Assembly (NCBI GenBank): GCA_030745285.1
Contig: JASLOV010000280.1
Location: forward strand, 1-28,929
Source: Dehalococcoidia bacterium
Lineage (GTDB): Bacteria > Chloroflexota > Dehalococcoidia > UBA2979
Direction: 5' to 3'
DNA: 28,929 nt
The stretch's first letter is position 1, and the number at the start of each line of letters is the position of its first letter. Position numbers and translations under genes: made by a program. Of this stretch, positions 15,305 through 22,969 are shown piece by piece. Below the pieces are notes generated by a model. That model saw only the letters and a program-made list of their open reading frames with translations, was not told the origin of the DNA and ran no database searches.

Positions 15305-16198
15305 CTAGTCCCGGCCGGAACTGTTGGACAGCGCCTGGCTCGCGGAGAAGTACTTCACGGCGACCGCCAGGCCATCCTCGGTGGCCGCGCGCGCGGTCTT
15401 CAGGGCGTTCTCGCCCCCGACTTTGACCTGCGTCGAGTCCAGGAGACCGCGTCCCGGTGAGACCGAGTGGAAGTAGTTGGCGACCGCCAGCGGCGTGATC
15501 GCCCCCGGATTCAGTTCAATCTGGGTGGCGACGCGGGCCGTGCTTTCCGCGAGGATGCGCAGCAGTGAGGCATCAACGGGCTCGCCATTGGTGGCGCGCT
15601 CCTGGATCTCGGTCAGGATCGCTTCGATGCGTTCGAGCTGTGTGACGACCGACTCGTTGTTGAGCGCCTGGTCGAGGGCAGCCTGGAGGCTTGAGCCGTT
15701 GGCGCTCGCGTCGCTGACGAGCGGCGGGCGTGCCGGCTCCACGAACGGCGGCTCCACGAACGCGGGGGCCGCTGAGGCGACCGAAGCCGGCTGCTCGGAC
15801 GGCACGGAAGAGAGCGCCGGGCCCGCTACGGTCGCGGTCGCGCCGCCGGTGGCCCAGATCGTGATCGCGAACGTGACCGCAGCGGCGGCGGCGGCGGATG
15901 CGACCGGTGAGAGCATGGCCCAGCGACGGTAGAACGGGAGCACCCGGGCGGGCGGAGTGGCGGCGGGTTCCTCAGCCTCGGCGGAGAGTGACTGCAGGAT
16001 GAAGGCGCGAGAGCGGGAGATGTACGCGGCGCTCGGGGCGACCGAGTTCCAGGTGCGACGCAACAGGCTGGAGGTTTCGACCAGGGAGGCGAGTTCTGCG
16101 TCCGTGCGCTCGTCGAGATCGGGCTCACGCCCGATCTCCAGGTCGTCCAGCATGTCTGAGAGGCGCTGGGCCTCCATCTCCTCGGGTCGTGCGGTCAT
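15305..16198 (-). CDS. Membrane anti-sigma factor-like protein
   Basis: A 297-residue single-pass protein. The cytoplasmic N-terminus (about 1-94) has acidic helices (EEMEAQRLSDMLDDLEIG, ELASLVETSSLLRRTW). One hydrophobic segment lies at about 95-117, then an Ala/Pro/Ser-rich linker with a short tandem (FVEPPFVEP), then a helical extracytoplasmic domain (about 165-297) resembling DUF5667-type regions often fused to anti-sigma factors. Its ATG overlaps the stop of the sigma-factor gene by ATGA, the classic layout for a sigma/anti-sigma pair. It would hold the sigma factor at the membrane until an envelope signal releases it. No zinc-type HxxxCxxC motif is seen, so it is not a ZAS-type anti-sigma. 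Confidence 0.75.
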   Translation of the reverse strand: MTARPEEMEAQRLSDMLDDLEIGREPDLDERTDAELASLVETSSLLRRTWNSVAPSAAYISRSRAFILQSLSAEAEEPAATPPARVLPFYRRWAMLSPVASAAAAAAVTFAITIWATGGATATVAGPALSSVPSEQPASVASAAPAFVEPPFVEPARPPLVSDASANGSSLQAALDQALNNESVVTQLERIEAILTEIQERATNGEPVDASLLRILAESTARVATQIELNPGAITPLAVANYFHSVSPGRGLLDSTQVKVGGENALKTARAATEDGLAVAVKYFSASQALSNSSGRD

Positions 16199-16866
16199 TG
16201 TCCGGCCCCCCGCCGTGCCAATGTGTCGATTGGTGTTGGATCGGTGACTTCCACGGGTTCCACGAGCATTCGCTTCAGCCGCTGGACTCCCTTGTGCTGC
16301 AGTACCTTGACGTTGGTCTGCTGCTTGTCGAGCGCCTCGGCCGTCTCCGCCACGGTCAGGCCGGCGCCGAACCGCAGGAGAATGACCTCTCGCTGAGCAT
16401 CGGGGAGCTCTCGCACCGCTTCAAACACCTCCTCGATCGTCAGCTTCGTTTCAGTCAGTTCTTGCGGGCCGCGACGTTCGTCGCGGATCGACTCTGAGAG
16501 TTCCGCGGACGGGCCGCGGGCGGCCGCCCGGCGGTGGAAGGAAATGACGTGGTTGTGGGCGATGCGGAAGAGCCAGGCCGCGAAGGAACTGCGGGCCGTG
16601 CCGTCATCGGCAACACCGAGGTCGCGCCACTCGAACCCATCGATCGCTCCCAGGACCTTGAGGAAGATCTCCTCCGCCAGGTCCTCTGCGTCGGCCTCGT
16701 TGCTCACCCGCGCCAGGCAAAAGCGGTAGACCCGCGCGAGATAGGTGTCGTACAGGAGCCCCATGGCTTCCTGCTCCCCCCGGCCGGCGCGTTCGACGAG
16801 ATCGCGCTCCGCCTCGGAGGACAGACCGTGAGATGGGGGGGCCCGCTCGGGGAGAAGGTCCGACAC
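16195..16866 (-). CDS. ECF-type RNA polymerase sigma factor
   Basis: About 223 residues. Region 2 spans about 20-114 (AMGLLYDTYLARVYRFCLAR; EDLAEEIFLKVLGAID; SFAAWLFRIAHNHVISFHRR). Region 4 spans about 143-200 (LPDAQREVILLRFGAGLTVA; ETAEALDKQQTNVKVLQHKG). The factor directs RNA polymerase to a small regulon, probably envelope-related given its membrane partner. The start is uncertain: I chose the GTG at 16866 because GTGGAG lies six bases upstream; an in-frame GTG at 16878 is possible, and the open frame continues upstream without coding character. Its operon is sigma, anti-sigma, lipoprotein, and it is divergent from the surface-protein genes. Confidence 0.9.
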   Translation of the reverse strand: MSDLLPERAPPSHGLSSEAERDLVERAGRGEQEAMGLLYDTYLARVYRFCLARVSNEADAEDLAEEIFLKVLGAIDGFEWRDLGVADDGTARSSFAAWLFRIAHNHVISFHRRAAARGPSAELSESIRDERRGPQELTETKLTIEEVFEAVRELPDAQREVILLRFGAGLTVAETAEALDKQQTNVKVLQHKGVQRLKRMLVEPVEVTDPTPIDTLARRGAGQ

Positions 16867-16891
16867 TGGTCGCTCCACCCGCCGCCACAGC

Positions 16892-16906
16892 AGTATATCT
16901 AGTATA
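16892..16906 (-). promoter_or_regulatory. Tandem TATACT -10 boxes of the sigma operon
   Basis: The minus strand reads TATACTAGATATACT: two TATACT boxes at 16906-16901 and 16897-16892, nine bases apart. Starts would fall just before the proposed GTG codons at 16878 and 16866. No convincing -35 box is seen; TTGCCG (16923-16918) is 20 bases from the second box. Confidence 0.45.
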
Positions 16907-17499
16907 GCTGCTGGGAGCGGCAAGGCCACGCCAGTCCCCACCACCGTGTACGCAAGTGATAACGGCGGATCCGGCTTTCGGTTAACGCCCTTCCGCTGAC
17001 CGCACGCGCCGATTCGAGATGTGGGCGCCGGCAACGGCGGTGGCCGACGTTAATCGCGAGCCCGCAGGAATCGCGAGCCCGCAGGTGCGTTCTGCCCTAC
17101 GCGATCGGTCCGTCTGGCGGTCCTGTCGAACGTACTCTCCGGCGCGGAGAGGGCGAATCTCGGCCCGTAATCTCGGTGCCCGGGCAGAGACTGGCGTTAA
17201 CCTGACGGTCGCTACGGCGTTTCCATTCGTACACCCGGGTGGAGCGTGCCCGACCGGGCATGTATGGTCGCGGGTGGCTGTGCGTTGCGTGGGGACACGC
17301 GTTGCGCGGTGGCAGAGGGGAAGCTTCAGTCTATCCAGGCTTGATGGGTGTGCGTCTGGTGGCGTTTCGCTCGAGCGACGGCATCAGCCCGTCCGGATGG
17401 CCTCTCCGACCGGAAGCGATAGGGAAAGAGGAAATATCGGGCAGGGCTAGCTTGAAAACTCGGAACACACGCAATGTTCCATATATGGAGGAACAGATT
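16907..17499. other. Long divergent region and leader upstream of the secreted Ig-like protein
   Basis: Nearly 600 bases without a supportable gene. It holds a 17-base perfect tandem repeat (17052-17085), a TGCCC/GGGCA hairpin near 17248-17261, the 12-base palindrome TCGCTCGAGCGA near 17371, and a GGCTTGATG/CATCAGCC complementarity around it. Much of the stretch after 17280 could be a structured 5' leader of the surface-protein message. I could not match it to a known riboswitch class. Confidence 0.4.
17052..17085. repeat. Perfect 17-base tandem direct repeat
   Basis: AATCGCGAGCCCGCAGG at 17052-17068 is repeated immediately at 17069-17085. It sits in the intergenic region between the divergent sigma operon and surface-protein gene, so it could be a two-site operator or a recent duplication. 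Confidence 0.75.
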
Positions 17500-18915
17500 T
17501 TGAAACTCATTAACAAGATTGCGGGGGTCGGCGTAACCCTCACGGTCGCCATTGTTGCAGCAGCTGTGCTGCTGCTGGGCCACCCGACTGAGACCGCTGA
17601 GGCGGGCGCGCTGGGCAGCATCGAGCTCTCCTGCACGCCGGCCACGCAGGCGGCTGCGATTGGCAACCAGGTGACCTGCTCGTTCCGCTTCGACGAAGCG
17701 GCGACCTACGCGGCCGCAGAGGACGTCGATGGCGTGAGCGTCACGCTGACGACTACGCTGGGTACATGGGCGGCCAACGGCGCGACGTCGATCACCTTCG
17801 ACTGCGGCAACGTCGGTTCGGTCGTCGCAGATACTTGTGAAGCGGACACTCTCACCTTCCTGCTGGACGTCGGTACGGCGACCGGTACGAACACTGTGGT
17901 GATCTCGGCCGGTACGGCCGTGGACACGTTTGCCGTCTCGCTGACCGCGGCGGCTGGCAGCGGTGCGGCCGACTCGATTTCGTACTTCACGAAGGACAAG
18001 GACGCGATCGGCTACGCGACCACGGGGTTCGCTCCGATAAATCAGGCAACGACCATCAGGTTCCGCGTGCTGGACGTCAACGGCCTCGGGCTGAACGACC
18101 AGCTGGTTACGTTCTCGACCGACAACGGCGTGCTCGATGCGTCAGGTGGCGCCTGCACAGGCACGCTGTCATCGACGCTGACGGCCTCCACGGCGGCGTA
18201 CTCCGTGTACCAGGGCACGTCATCGATTGAACTCTGTGCCAAGTCGACGGCTGGTGTTGGTGTGACGGCGACGGTCACGGCGACGGTCGTCAGCAAGCCG
18301 ACGCTGACCGCGGACACGACAGTCAGCATCTCCAAGAAGCCGGCTTCGGCCGACATCTCGGTGACGCTTGACGGCACCGTGATTTCGGTGGAAGTGTTCC
18401 AGGACGGCCTCCCCGCTCCGGACGACACGGACATCCGGTTCCAGGTGGTTCCCACCACGGACGCGGCGATCACCGCGCCCTGCGTGGCTCTGCATGATGG
18501 TTTGGCCGAGTCGGAGATCGCGGTTGCCTCTGGCAAGACCGTGACCCTGCTTGTCACGGCCACTGAGAGCGCCACCTCGTGCGCGGGAGTCCCCGTCCGC
18601 GGGTACGGCAGCGCACAGGTTCAGGTCAGTGCAGACGATGTGACTGCGGCGGATGACGCTGCGGCGGATGACGCTGCGGCGGAAGCCACTCCGGCGACCG
18701 CGCCGGAGCCGCCCGCTGGCGGTCAGTCGCAGGTTGTCATGACTCAGGATGACCTCACGGTATTCCTGGGTGCGAACACGTGGGTCGAATCGGTGACCTT
18801 CTTCGACTTCGGTGAGCAGAAGTACCTGTTCTGCCACATCGATGGGGCTCCGGCCTTCGCGGTTGACACCTGCACCCTGAGTGCTGGATCGATTCTCGGC
18901 CTGACGGCCAAGTAG
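17500..18915 (+). CDS. Secreted Ig-like repeat surface protein
   Basis: A 471-residue exported protein. I start it at the TTG at 17500 because GGAGG lies eight bases before it and the result is a textbook signal peptide (MKLINKIAGVGVTLTVAIVA, then AAAVLLL, cleavage near AEA at 33-36). The in-frame ATG at 17485 overlaps that ribosome site. The mature part is Thr/Ala/Val-rich with bacterial Ig-like character: paired cysteines, GVSVTLTTTLG, RFRVLDVNGLGLNDQLVTFS (a Big_1/invasin-type segment) and KPTLTADTTVSISKK. Then come an acidic Ala/Asp repeat linker (about 384-405) and a C-terminal domain of about 60 residues (DDLTVFLGANTWVESVTFFD). There is no sorting signal, so it is secreted or non-covalently bound. 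Likely cell-surface structural or adhesion role. Confidence 0.8.
   Translation: MKLINKIAGVGVTLTVAIVAAAVLLLGHPTETAEAGALGSIELSCTPATQAAAIGNQVTCSFRFDEAATYAAAEDVDGVSVTLTTTLGTWAANGATSITFDCGNVGSVVADTCEADTLTFLLDVGTATGTNTVVISAGTAVDTFAVSLTAAAGSGAADSISYFTKDKDAIGYATTGFAPINQATTIRFRVLDVNGLGLNDQLVTFSTDNGVLDASGGACTGTLSSTLTASTAAYSVYQGTSSIELCAKSTAGVGVTATVTATVVSKPTLTADTTVSISKKPASADISVTLDGTVISVEVFQDGLPAPDDTDIRFQVVPTTDAAITAPCVALHDGLAESEIAVASGKTVTLLVTATESATSCAGVPVRGYGSAQVQVSADDVTAADDAAADDAAAEATPATAPEPPAGGQSQVVMTQDDLTVFLGANTWVESVTFFDFGEQKYLFCHIDGAPAFAVDTCTLSAGSILGLTAK
18644..18683 (+). repeat. 15-base coding tandem repeat (about 2.6 copies)
   Basis: CTGCGGCGGATGACG occurs at 18644-18658 and 18659-18673, with a partial third copy. 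In frame it encodes an Ala-Ala-Asp-Asp-Ala linker of the secreted Ig-like protein. Whole-codon units allow length variation without frameshift. Confidence 0.8.
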
Positions 18916-18961
18916 CAACCGCTACCTGGGTTTCTGGCATGAAGGAATTGCGCTGGAAGAA

Positions 18962-18991
18962 GTCCGGGACGCTCGAGAGGGCGTCCCGGAC
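18962..18991 (+). terminator. Strong hairpin between the two surface-protein genes
   Basis: A perfect 11-base GC-rich stem (18962-18972 with 18981-18991) with an 8-base loop, 46 bases after the first stop and 42 before the next ATG. No U-tract follows, so it may attenuate or stabilise or process the mRNA rather than fully terminate. A 10-base palindrome GTTCTAGAAC follows at 18997-19006. Confidence 0.45.
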
Positions 18992-19033
18992 CCGGCGTTC
19001 TAGAACAAGCAATCACAAGCAAGGAGAGCAAGC

Positions 19034-19630
19034 ATGACCCTTTTGAAAGGGTTCGCTCGCCCCGGTGCCGTCACGGCGCTGTTTGCCGTGCTGCTGTCGG
19101 TGGCCCTCGCCGTAGGTTCAACGACCTACGCGCAGGGCCCGCCGCACCGGGTGTACGGCACGGGGCAAACCGCAGGCGACACGATCACGGTGTCGATCGG
19201 CGGCGTTGAATGCGGCGAGTTGACCGCTGACTCCAGCGGCAACTGGGGTCCGTTGGACATCGAGAGTTCGAACGCGTGTGCCCCGGCCTCTGGCTCGGTG
19301 ATCAACTTCGCCGTGAACGGCGAGGCGGCCACCGAGGCGGGCGCGTGGGCGAGTGGCGGTTCGCCGCCGTCCGACGGGTTCTCGGCTGCGACCGGCTACG
19401 GTGCCGCGGGTGGCGGGCTGACCGTTGCCGCTGCGGCTGCGGCTGCGGCTCCGGCTGCAACGGCGGCTCCGGCTGCGACGGCGGCTCCGGCCCCGGCTCC
19501 GCCGGCCACGGGGAACGCCGGCATGGCGACGGCAGCTGGCTCCAGCCTCTGGCTGGTGCTCGGCATGGGCGCGCTCGCGCTCGGGCTGCTCGCTGCTGGC
19601 CGCACCGTCATCAGTTCTTTGAAGAGCTAA
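19034..19630 (+). CDS. Sortase-anchored surface protein with PPATG sorting signal
   Basis: A 198-residue protein: signal peptide (1 to about 34, ending TTYAQG), a small beta domain (35-105) with two Cys pairs and the YGTGQTAGDTITVSIGG / FAVNGEA pattern of bacterial surface repeats, and a low-complexity Ala/Pro/Thr spacer (130-156). The C-terminus has the order of a cell-wall sorting signal: PPATGN (156-161), a hydrophobic stretch (about 170-188, LWLVLGMGALALGLLAAG), then a basic tail (R190, K197). The motif differs from canonical LPxTG (Pro for Leu, Ala at x). A sortase gene lies about 315 bases downstream, making this its probable substrate. GGAGAG precedes the ATG. Confidence 0.8.
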   Translation: MTLLKGFARPGAVTALFAVLLSVALAVGSTTYAQGPPHRVYGTGQTAGDTITVSIGGVECGELTADSSGNWGPLDIESSNACAPASGSVINFAVNGEAATEAGAWASGGSPPSDGFSAATGYGAAGGGLTVAAAAAAAAPAATAAPAATAAPAPAPPATGNAGMATAAGSSLWLVLGMGALALGLLAAGRTVISSLKS

Positions 19631-19668
19631 CGACGGCGCAAGCCTGCTCGGTCTCACGACCAAGAGCG

Positions 19669-19706
19669 ACCGACCCCCGCAGTAATGCGGGGGTCGGTTT
19701 CTTTCC
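19669..19706 (+). terminator. Rho-independent terminator after the sortase-substrate gene
   Basis: A perfect 13-base stem (19669-19681 with 19686-19698), GTAA tetraloop, then TTTCTTTCC. The strongest intrinsic terminator in the window; it separates the substrate gene from the sortase gene. Confidence 0.93.
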
Positions 19707-19945
19707 AGGGACTCTGCCGGGGACTCGTCCGGGAGCGCATCCGGGGATGTTGCCTCGCTGGCCGGCCCCCCGGAGATTGATTCGTGGAACCAGGCTGAGC
19801 GGCCGAGGGCATGTCGCGGCGCCGGCCGGGTCCGGCCGGTGGTCGCCGCCAGGGTGTTTCCCGTCACTTCTCCGGGCCGTCCGTCTCTGGGATACTGACG
19901 GGCGATCGGCGCGCGCGGCCGGGGGAGTTGGGGCGCGAGCGAACG

Positions 19946-20788
19946 GTGTTCGAGGACAACCTGAGGTCCATACGCACGCAGCTGAGCCAGCGATGGGCTG
20001 AGCTCGGCACCGCGGCGCGGGCCGGCGTCCTGGCCGCGACCGGCGCGGTCCTGGGGCTCGCCCTTGGCGCCATCCTGCTCGTCTCATCCGGCGGGGCAGG
20101 CGACGCGCCCGTCGATATCGTCACACTACCGACCGCCACCGCCACGGCTGCGCCCACCCAGACGGCGACGGCCGTGCCCACGTCGACGGCGCCGACCGCA
20201 ACGGCGACTGCCACTGCCACTGCGACTTCGACCGCGACGCCGGAGCCGCCCGTCGTGCAGTCGATCGTTGAACTGGCGGACCGCTTCGGTGAACCACCAG
20301 ATGCCACGTACGGCCGCTTCCGCATCCCCGCGATCGGGGTCGACGCGCCCCTGGGTACGCGTTTCGTCGGCGGTGACGGCCAGATGCCGAACCCGACCGG
20401 ACCGGGCGACGTCGTCTGGTACGACTTTAGCGAGTGGGAGGGCTACGGCGGCCCGCTGGGTGGGGGGCGTAACGCCATCTTCTCCGGCCACGCCGACTAC
20501 GCTGCCTACGTCGCCTACGCCGACACCCAGTTCCGCGGGCGTGGCGTCTTCTACGGCGTCAGCCTGCTCTCGCCCGGCGATGTGGTTGAGGTCGAGGTGA
20601 ACGGCCAGACGCTGACCTACGCCGTGGAGTGGCGTCAGCTCGTGTCTGCTGACGGCGCCGACTGGGCGACGATCATGAGCAGCGATGTCACGTCGGACAG
20701 CATCACGCTGATCACCTGTGGCGGCGAGTTCAACTTCGCGACTCGCCAGTACCAGGACCGTATCGTTGTGCGAGCGGTTCGTTCATAG
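19946..20788 (+). CDS. Membrane-anchored sortase (class E/F-like)
   Basis: About 280 residues: a short cytoplasmic N-terminus, one membrane segment (about 27-47), a Thr/Pro/Ala-rich low-complexity stalk (58-101) and a sortase beta-barrel. The active site is complete: His182 in IFSGHADY, Cys258 in TLITCGG, and Arg272 in QYQDRIVVRA. Sortases cleave the sorting signal between Thr and Gly and attach the protein to the cell surface. The PPATG protein just upstream is the evident candidate substrate. The start is uncertain; I use the GTG at 19946. The frame is open far upstream, but a GATACT -10 box at 19890-19895 argues against earlier starts. Confidence 0.87.
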   Translation: MFEDNLRSIRTQLSQRWAELGTAARAGVLAATGAVLGLALGAILLVSSGGAGDAPVDIVTLPTATATAAPTQTATAVPTSTAPTATATATATATSTATPEPPVVQSIVELADRFGEPPDATYGRFRIPAIGVDAPLGTRFVGGDGQMPNPTGPGDVVWYDFSEWEGYGGPLGGGRNAIFSGHADYAAYVAYADTQFRGRGVFYGVSLLSPGDVVEVEVNGQTLTYAVEWRQLVSADGADWATIMSSDVTSDSITLITCGGEFNFATRQYQDRIVVRAVRS

Positions 20789-20791
20789 CGC

Positions 20792-20844
20792 CTTAAGCTT
20801 CCTCTAACACGTTCGCGCGTAGCCGCTGCTACGTTGGGTCCGTG
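20792..20844 (+). promoter_or_regulatory. Leaderless promoter P1 of the TlpA-like gene (twin of 22970-23022)
   Basis: CTTAAG-N7-TAACAC-N14-GCTGCTACG-N8-GTG. The element TGC-TACGTT (20827-20835) is an extended -10 box, and the GTG follows after exactly six bases, so transcription should begin at the start codon. The same words at identical spacing occur before the second thioredoxin-like lipoprotein gene. Confidence 0.65.
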
Positions 20845-21985
20845 ACCCGATTCGCCCTGCGATGGCCGTGTTTGCGACGTTCCTGGTGGCCTGCTCGGGC
20901 GCCGGGGATGCTGCGGTCGTGTCGTCGCCGGCCTCCCGGGACGCGGCGGCATCTCCGACCGAGGCTGCCGGGCCGGTTCAACCGTTCCGCGGGCTCACCG
21001 GGATCGCGAGCTGGATCGACGGTAAACCGCTCACCATCGGCGGCCAGCTCGAGCAGGGCCGGGTCGTGCTGATCGACTTCTGGACGTACACCTGCATCAA
21101 CTGCATCCGCACCATGCCGTTCCTGCGCGAGTGGCACGCCAAGTACGCCGAGCGCGGGCTCACGATCATCGGCGTCCACACGCCCGAGTTCGACTTTGAG
21201 CACGTGCGCGATAACGTCGTGGCGGCGGCGCGGCTGCGCGGGCTCGAGTACCCGATCGCGCAGGACAACGACTACGCCACCTGGACGTCTTCGAGAATCG
21301 ATTCTGGCCGGCGAAGTATCTGATCGGAGCCGACGGCAAGCTGCGCTACGAGCACTTCGGCGAGGGCGAATACGTCACCACCGAGCGCCAGATCCGCTCC
21401 GCACTCACCGATGCGGGCTGGGACGTCGCCGACATCCCGCTCGGCGAGGTCAACCGTCAGCCGCACGATGTCACCGCCACGCGCCTCACGCGTGAGCTCT
21501 ACGGCGGTTACGGGCGCAACTACACGCAGACCGGCATCTACGCCGGCCAGAGCGACTACTACGACGGACCGGACCGCAGCGTGCTCTACGCGGACGACGT
21601 CGACCATGTGGACGGGCGCTGGTACCTGAGCGGGCTGTGGCTCAACGGCATCGAGTCGGTCACACACGACCGCGTGACGGCGGACTGGGAGGACTACATC
21701 GCGCTGCCATTCGAGGCGCGCAGCGTCAACGTCGTGCTCAATCCGCCCGGCGTGAGCTTCGATGTGCGGGTCGAGCTGGACGGGCGTCCGCTGACGGCCG
21801 GCGAGGCCGGAGCCGACATCGAGTTCGACAGCGAGGGCCACAGCTTCTTCCGTGCGTACGAGGGGCGGCTCTACGGACTGGTGGAGCTGCCGGCCACCGG
21901 CAGGCACGAGTTGAAGCTGAGTTCCAACTCGGACGCCTTCGCCGTCTTCGCCTTCACCTTCGGTGTCTACGCGGACGTGCCGTAG
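20842..21985 (+). pseudogene. TlpA/DipZ-like thioredoxin lipoprotein with carbohydrate-binding-like C-terminus, two apparent frameshifts
   Basis: The recovered protein (about 380 residues) starts at a leaderless GTG at 20842 (MTRFAL), then after a missing base near 20860 continues MAVFATFLVACSG, giving a lipobox LVAC. A TlpA-like redoxin domain follows, with the active site TYTCINCIRTMPFL and IIGVHTPEFDFEHV. At about 21285, after ATW, the frame changes (one base missing) and continues VFENRFWPAKYLIGADGKLR, then a beta-rich C-terminal domain (YLSGLWLNGIESV, YIALPFEARSVNVVL) like the one following the redoxin domain in DipZ-type proteins, to the stop at 21985. As printed, the ATG at 20862 gives only a 153-residue fragment. 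It would act as an extracytoplasmic thiol-disulfide oxidoreductase. The promoter is shared with the lipoprotein gene at 23020. Confidence 0.75.
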
Positions 21986-22139
21986 GCACGTCGAGCCGCC
22001 CACCCGGGGCAGCCGGTGTCGTGACTTCGTCCCAGCCATGCTGGATAGTCCCCCTGAGCGCGCAGCGTCGCGGCGCCTCGGGCTGGCGATCGACGCCGTC
22101 GACTTGAGGAGCGCTCGCATAGCTCAGGGGGCACGGAAG

Positions 22140-22928
22140 ATGGCGCAGGTCCTGGCTGAAACCGACGGCGTGGTGCGGCGCATCGTGCTCAACCACCCGG
22201 AGCGGCTCAACTCGCTCAGTCACGAGATGGTGGATGGGCTGCTCGACGAGCTCGATGCGGCCGCGGCGGACGAGGACTGCCGCGTCGTCGTACTCAGTGG
22301 CGCGGGGCGCGCCTTCTGTGCCGGCGATGACCTGAAAGGCATGGGCCGGTGGCCCTCGAAGCGCTGGAAGGGCCGCAAGATGGGTGGCGGGCTGCCGGTA
22401 CCGCAGCAGCTGCTGATCAAGACGCTGCGTGAGCTGCCCGTACCGGTGGTGGCGCGACTGCACGGGCACGTGCTGGGCATGGGCCTGGACACGGCGCTGG
22501 CCTGCGACATCCGCATCTGCACGGAGGACACGCAGCTCGGCGACCCTCGCGCCGACCGCGCGCTGTACGCGGCCACCGGCATGCTCTACCAGCTCCCGCG
22601 CATCGTCGGTTATGGCCGCGCCCTGGAGATGATGCTGCTGGCGGAGCGCATCAGCGGCGTGGAGGCCCAGCAGCGCGGCCTCGTCTACCGCGCGGTGCAC
22701 GAGGACCAGCTCGACGCCGCCGTCGGCGAGGTCGTCACCCAGCTCTCCCAATCCGCGACCAAGTCGCTGGCCGTGATCAAACAGCAGCTGCGCGAACAGC
22801 TCGACCTCGACTACGCGCAGGCGATCGTGCACTCCAACGCCATCCGCTCAACGGTCGCGATCGAGGACGGCCCCGAGGGCATCCTCGCCTTCAACGAGAA
22901 GCGCGACCCGCGGTTCACCGGCCGCTGA
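22140..22928 (+). CDS. Enoyl-CoA hydratase/isomerase (crotonase) family protein lacking the catalytic glutamates
   Basis: A 262-residue crotonase fold: RIVLNHPERLNSLSHEMV (14-31), the oxyanion-hole strand VVVLSGAGRAFCAGDDLKGM (49-68), the second loop HGHVLGMGLDTALACDIRIC (108-127) and a C-terminal trimerisation region. The two catalytic Glu of rat mitochondrial hydratase (Glu144 and Glu164) correspond here to Asp117 (GLDTALACD) and Arg137 (GDPRADRAL), so ordinary hydration is doubtful. It may be an isomerase, hydrolase or other crotonase activity on an acyl-CoA. I use the ATG at 22140, where the family N-terminus begins; the frame is open upstream without coding character. It lies between the two redox lipoproteins but has its own leader. 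Confidence 0.87.
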   Translation: MAQVLAETDGVVRRIVLNHPERLNSLSHEMVDGLLDELDAAAADEDCRVVVLSGAGRAFCAGDDLKGMGRWPSKRWKGRKMGGGLPVPQQLLIKTLRELPVPVVARLHGHVLGMGLDTALACDIRICTEDTQLGDPRADRALYAATGMLYQLPRIVGYGRALEMMLLAERISGVEAQQRGLVYRAVHEDQLDAAVGEVVTQLSQSATKSLAVIKQQLREQLDLDYAQAIVHSNAIRSTVAIEDGPEGILAFNEKRDPRFTGR

Positions 22929-22969
22929 GGTCTGGGGTTGATCTACCTCTGCCAGTGGCGTCCTCCTCT

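Noticed and set aside
17280..17440. Cyclic di-GMP-type riboswitch upstream of the surface protein
   Set aside because: The conserved core words of the GEMM class are not found; only generic complementarity is visible.
18997..19006. Second LexA-like site
   Set aside because: GTTCTAGAAC has the half-sites in the inverted order relative to GAAC-N4-GTTC and sits within an intergenic hairpin region.
20100..20260. Tandem repeat or CRISPR-like array in the sortase gene
   Set aside because: It is the Thr/Ala/Pro codon-biased stalk of the sortase; no spacer-repeat periodicity.
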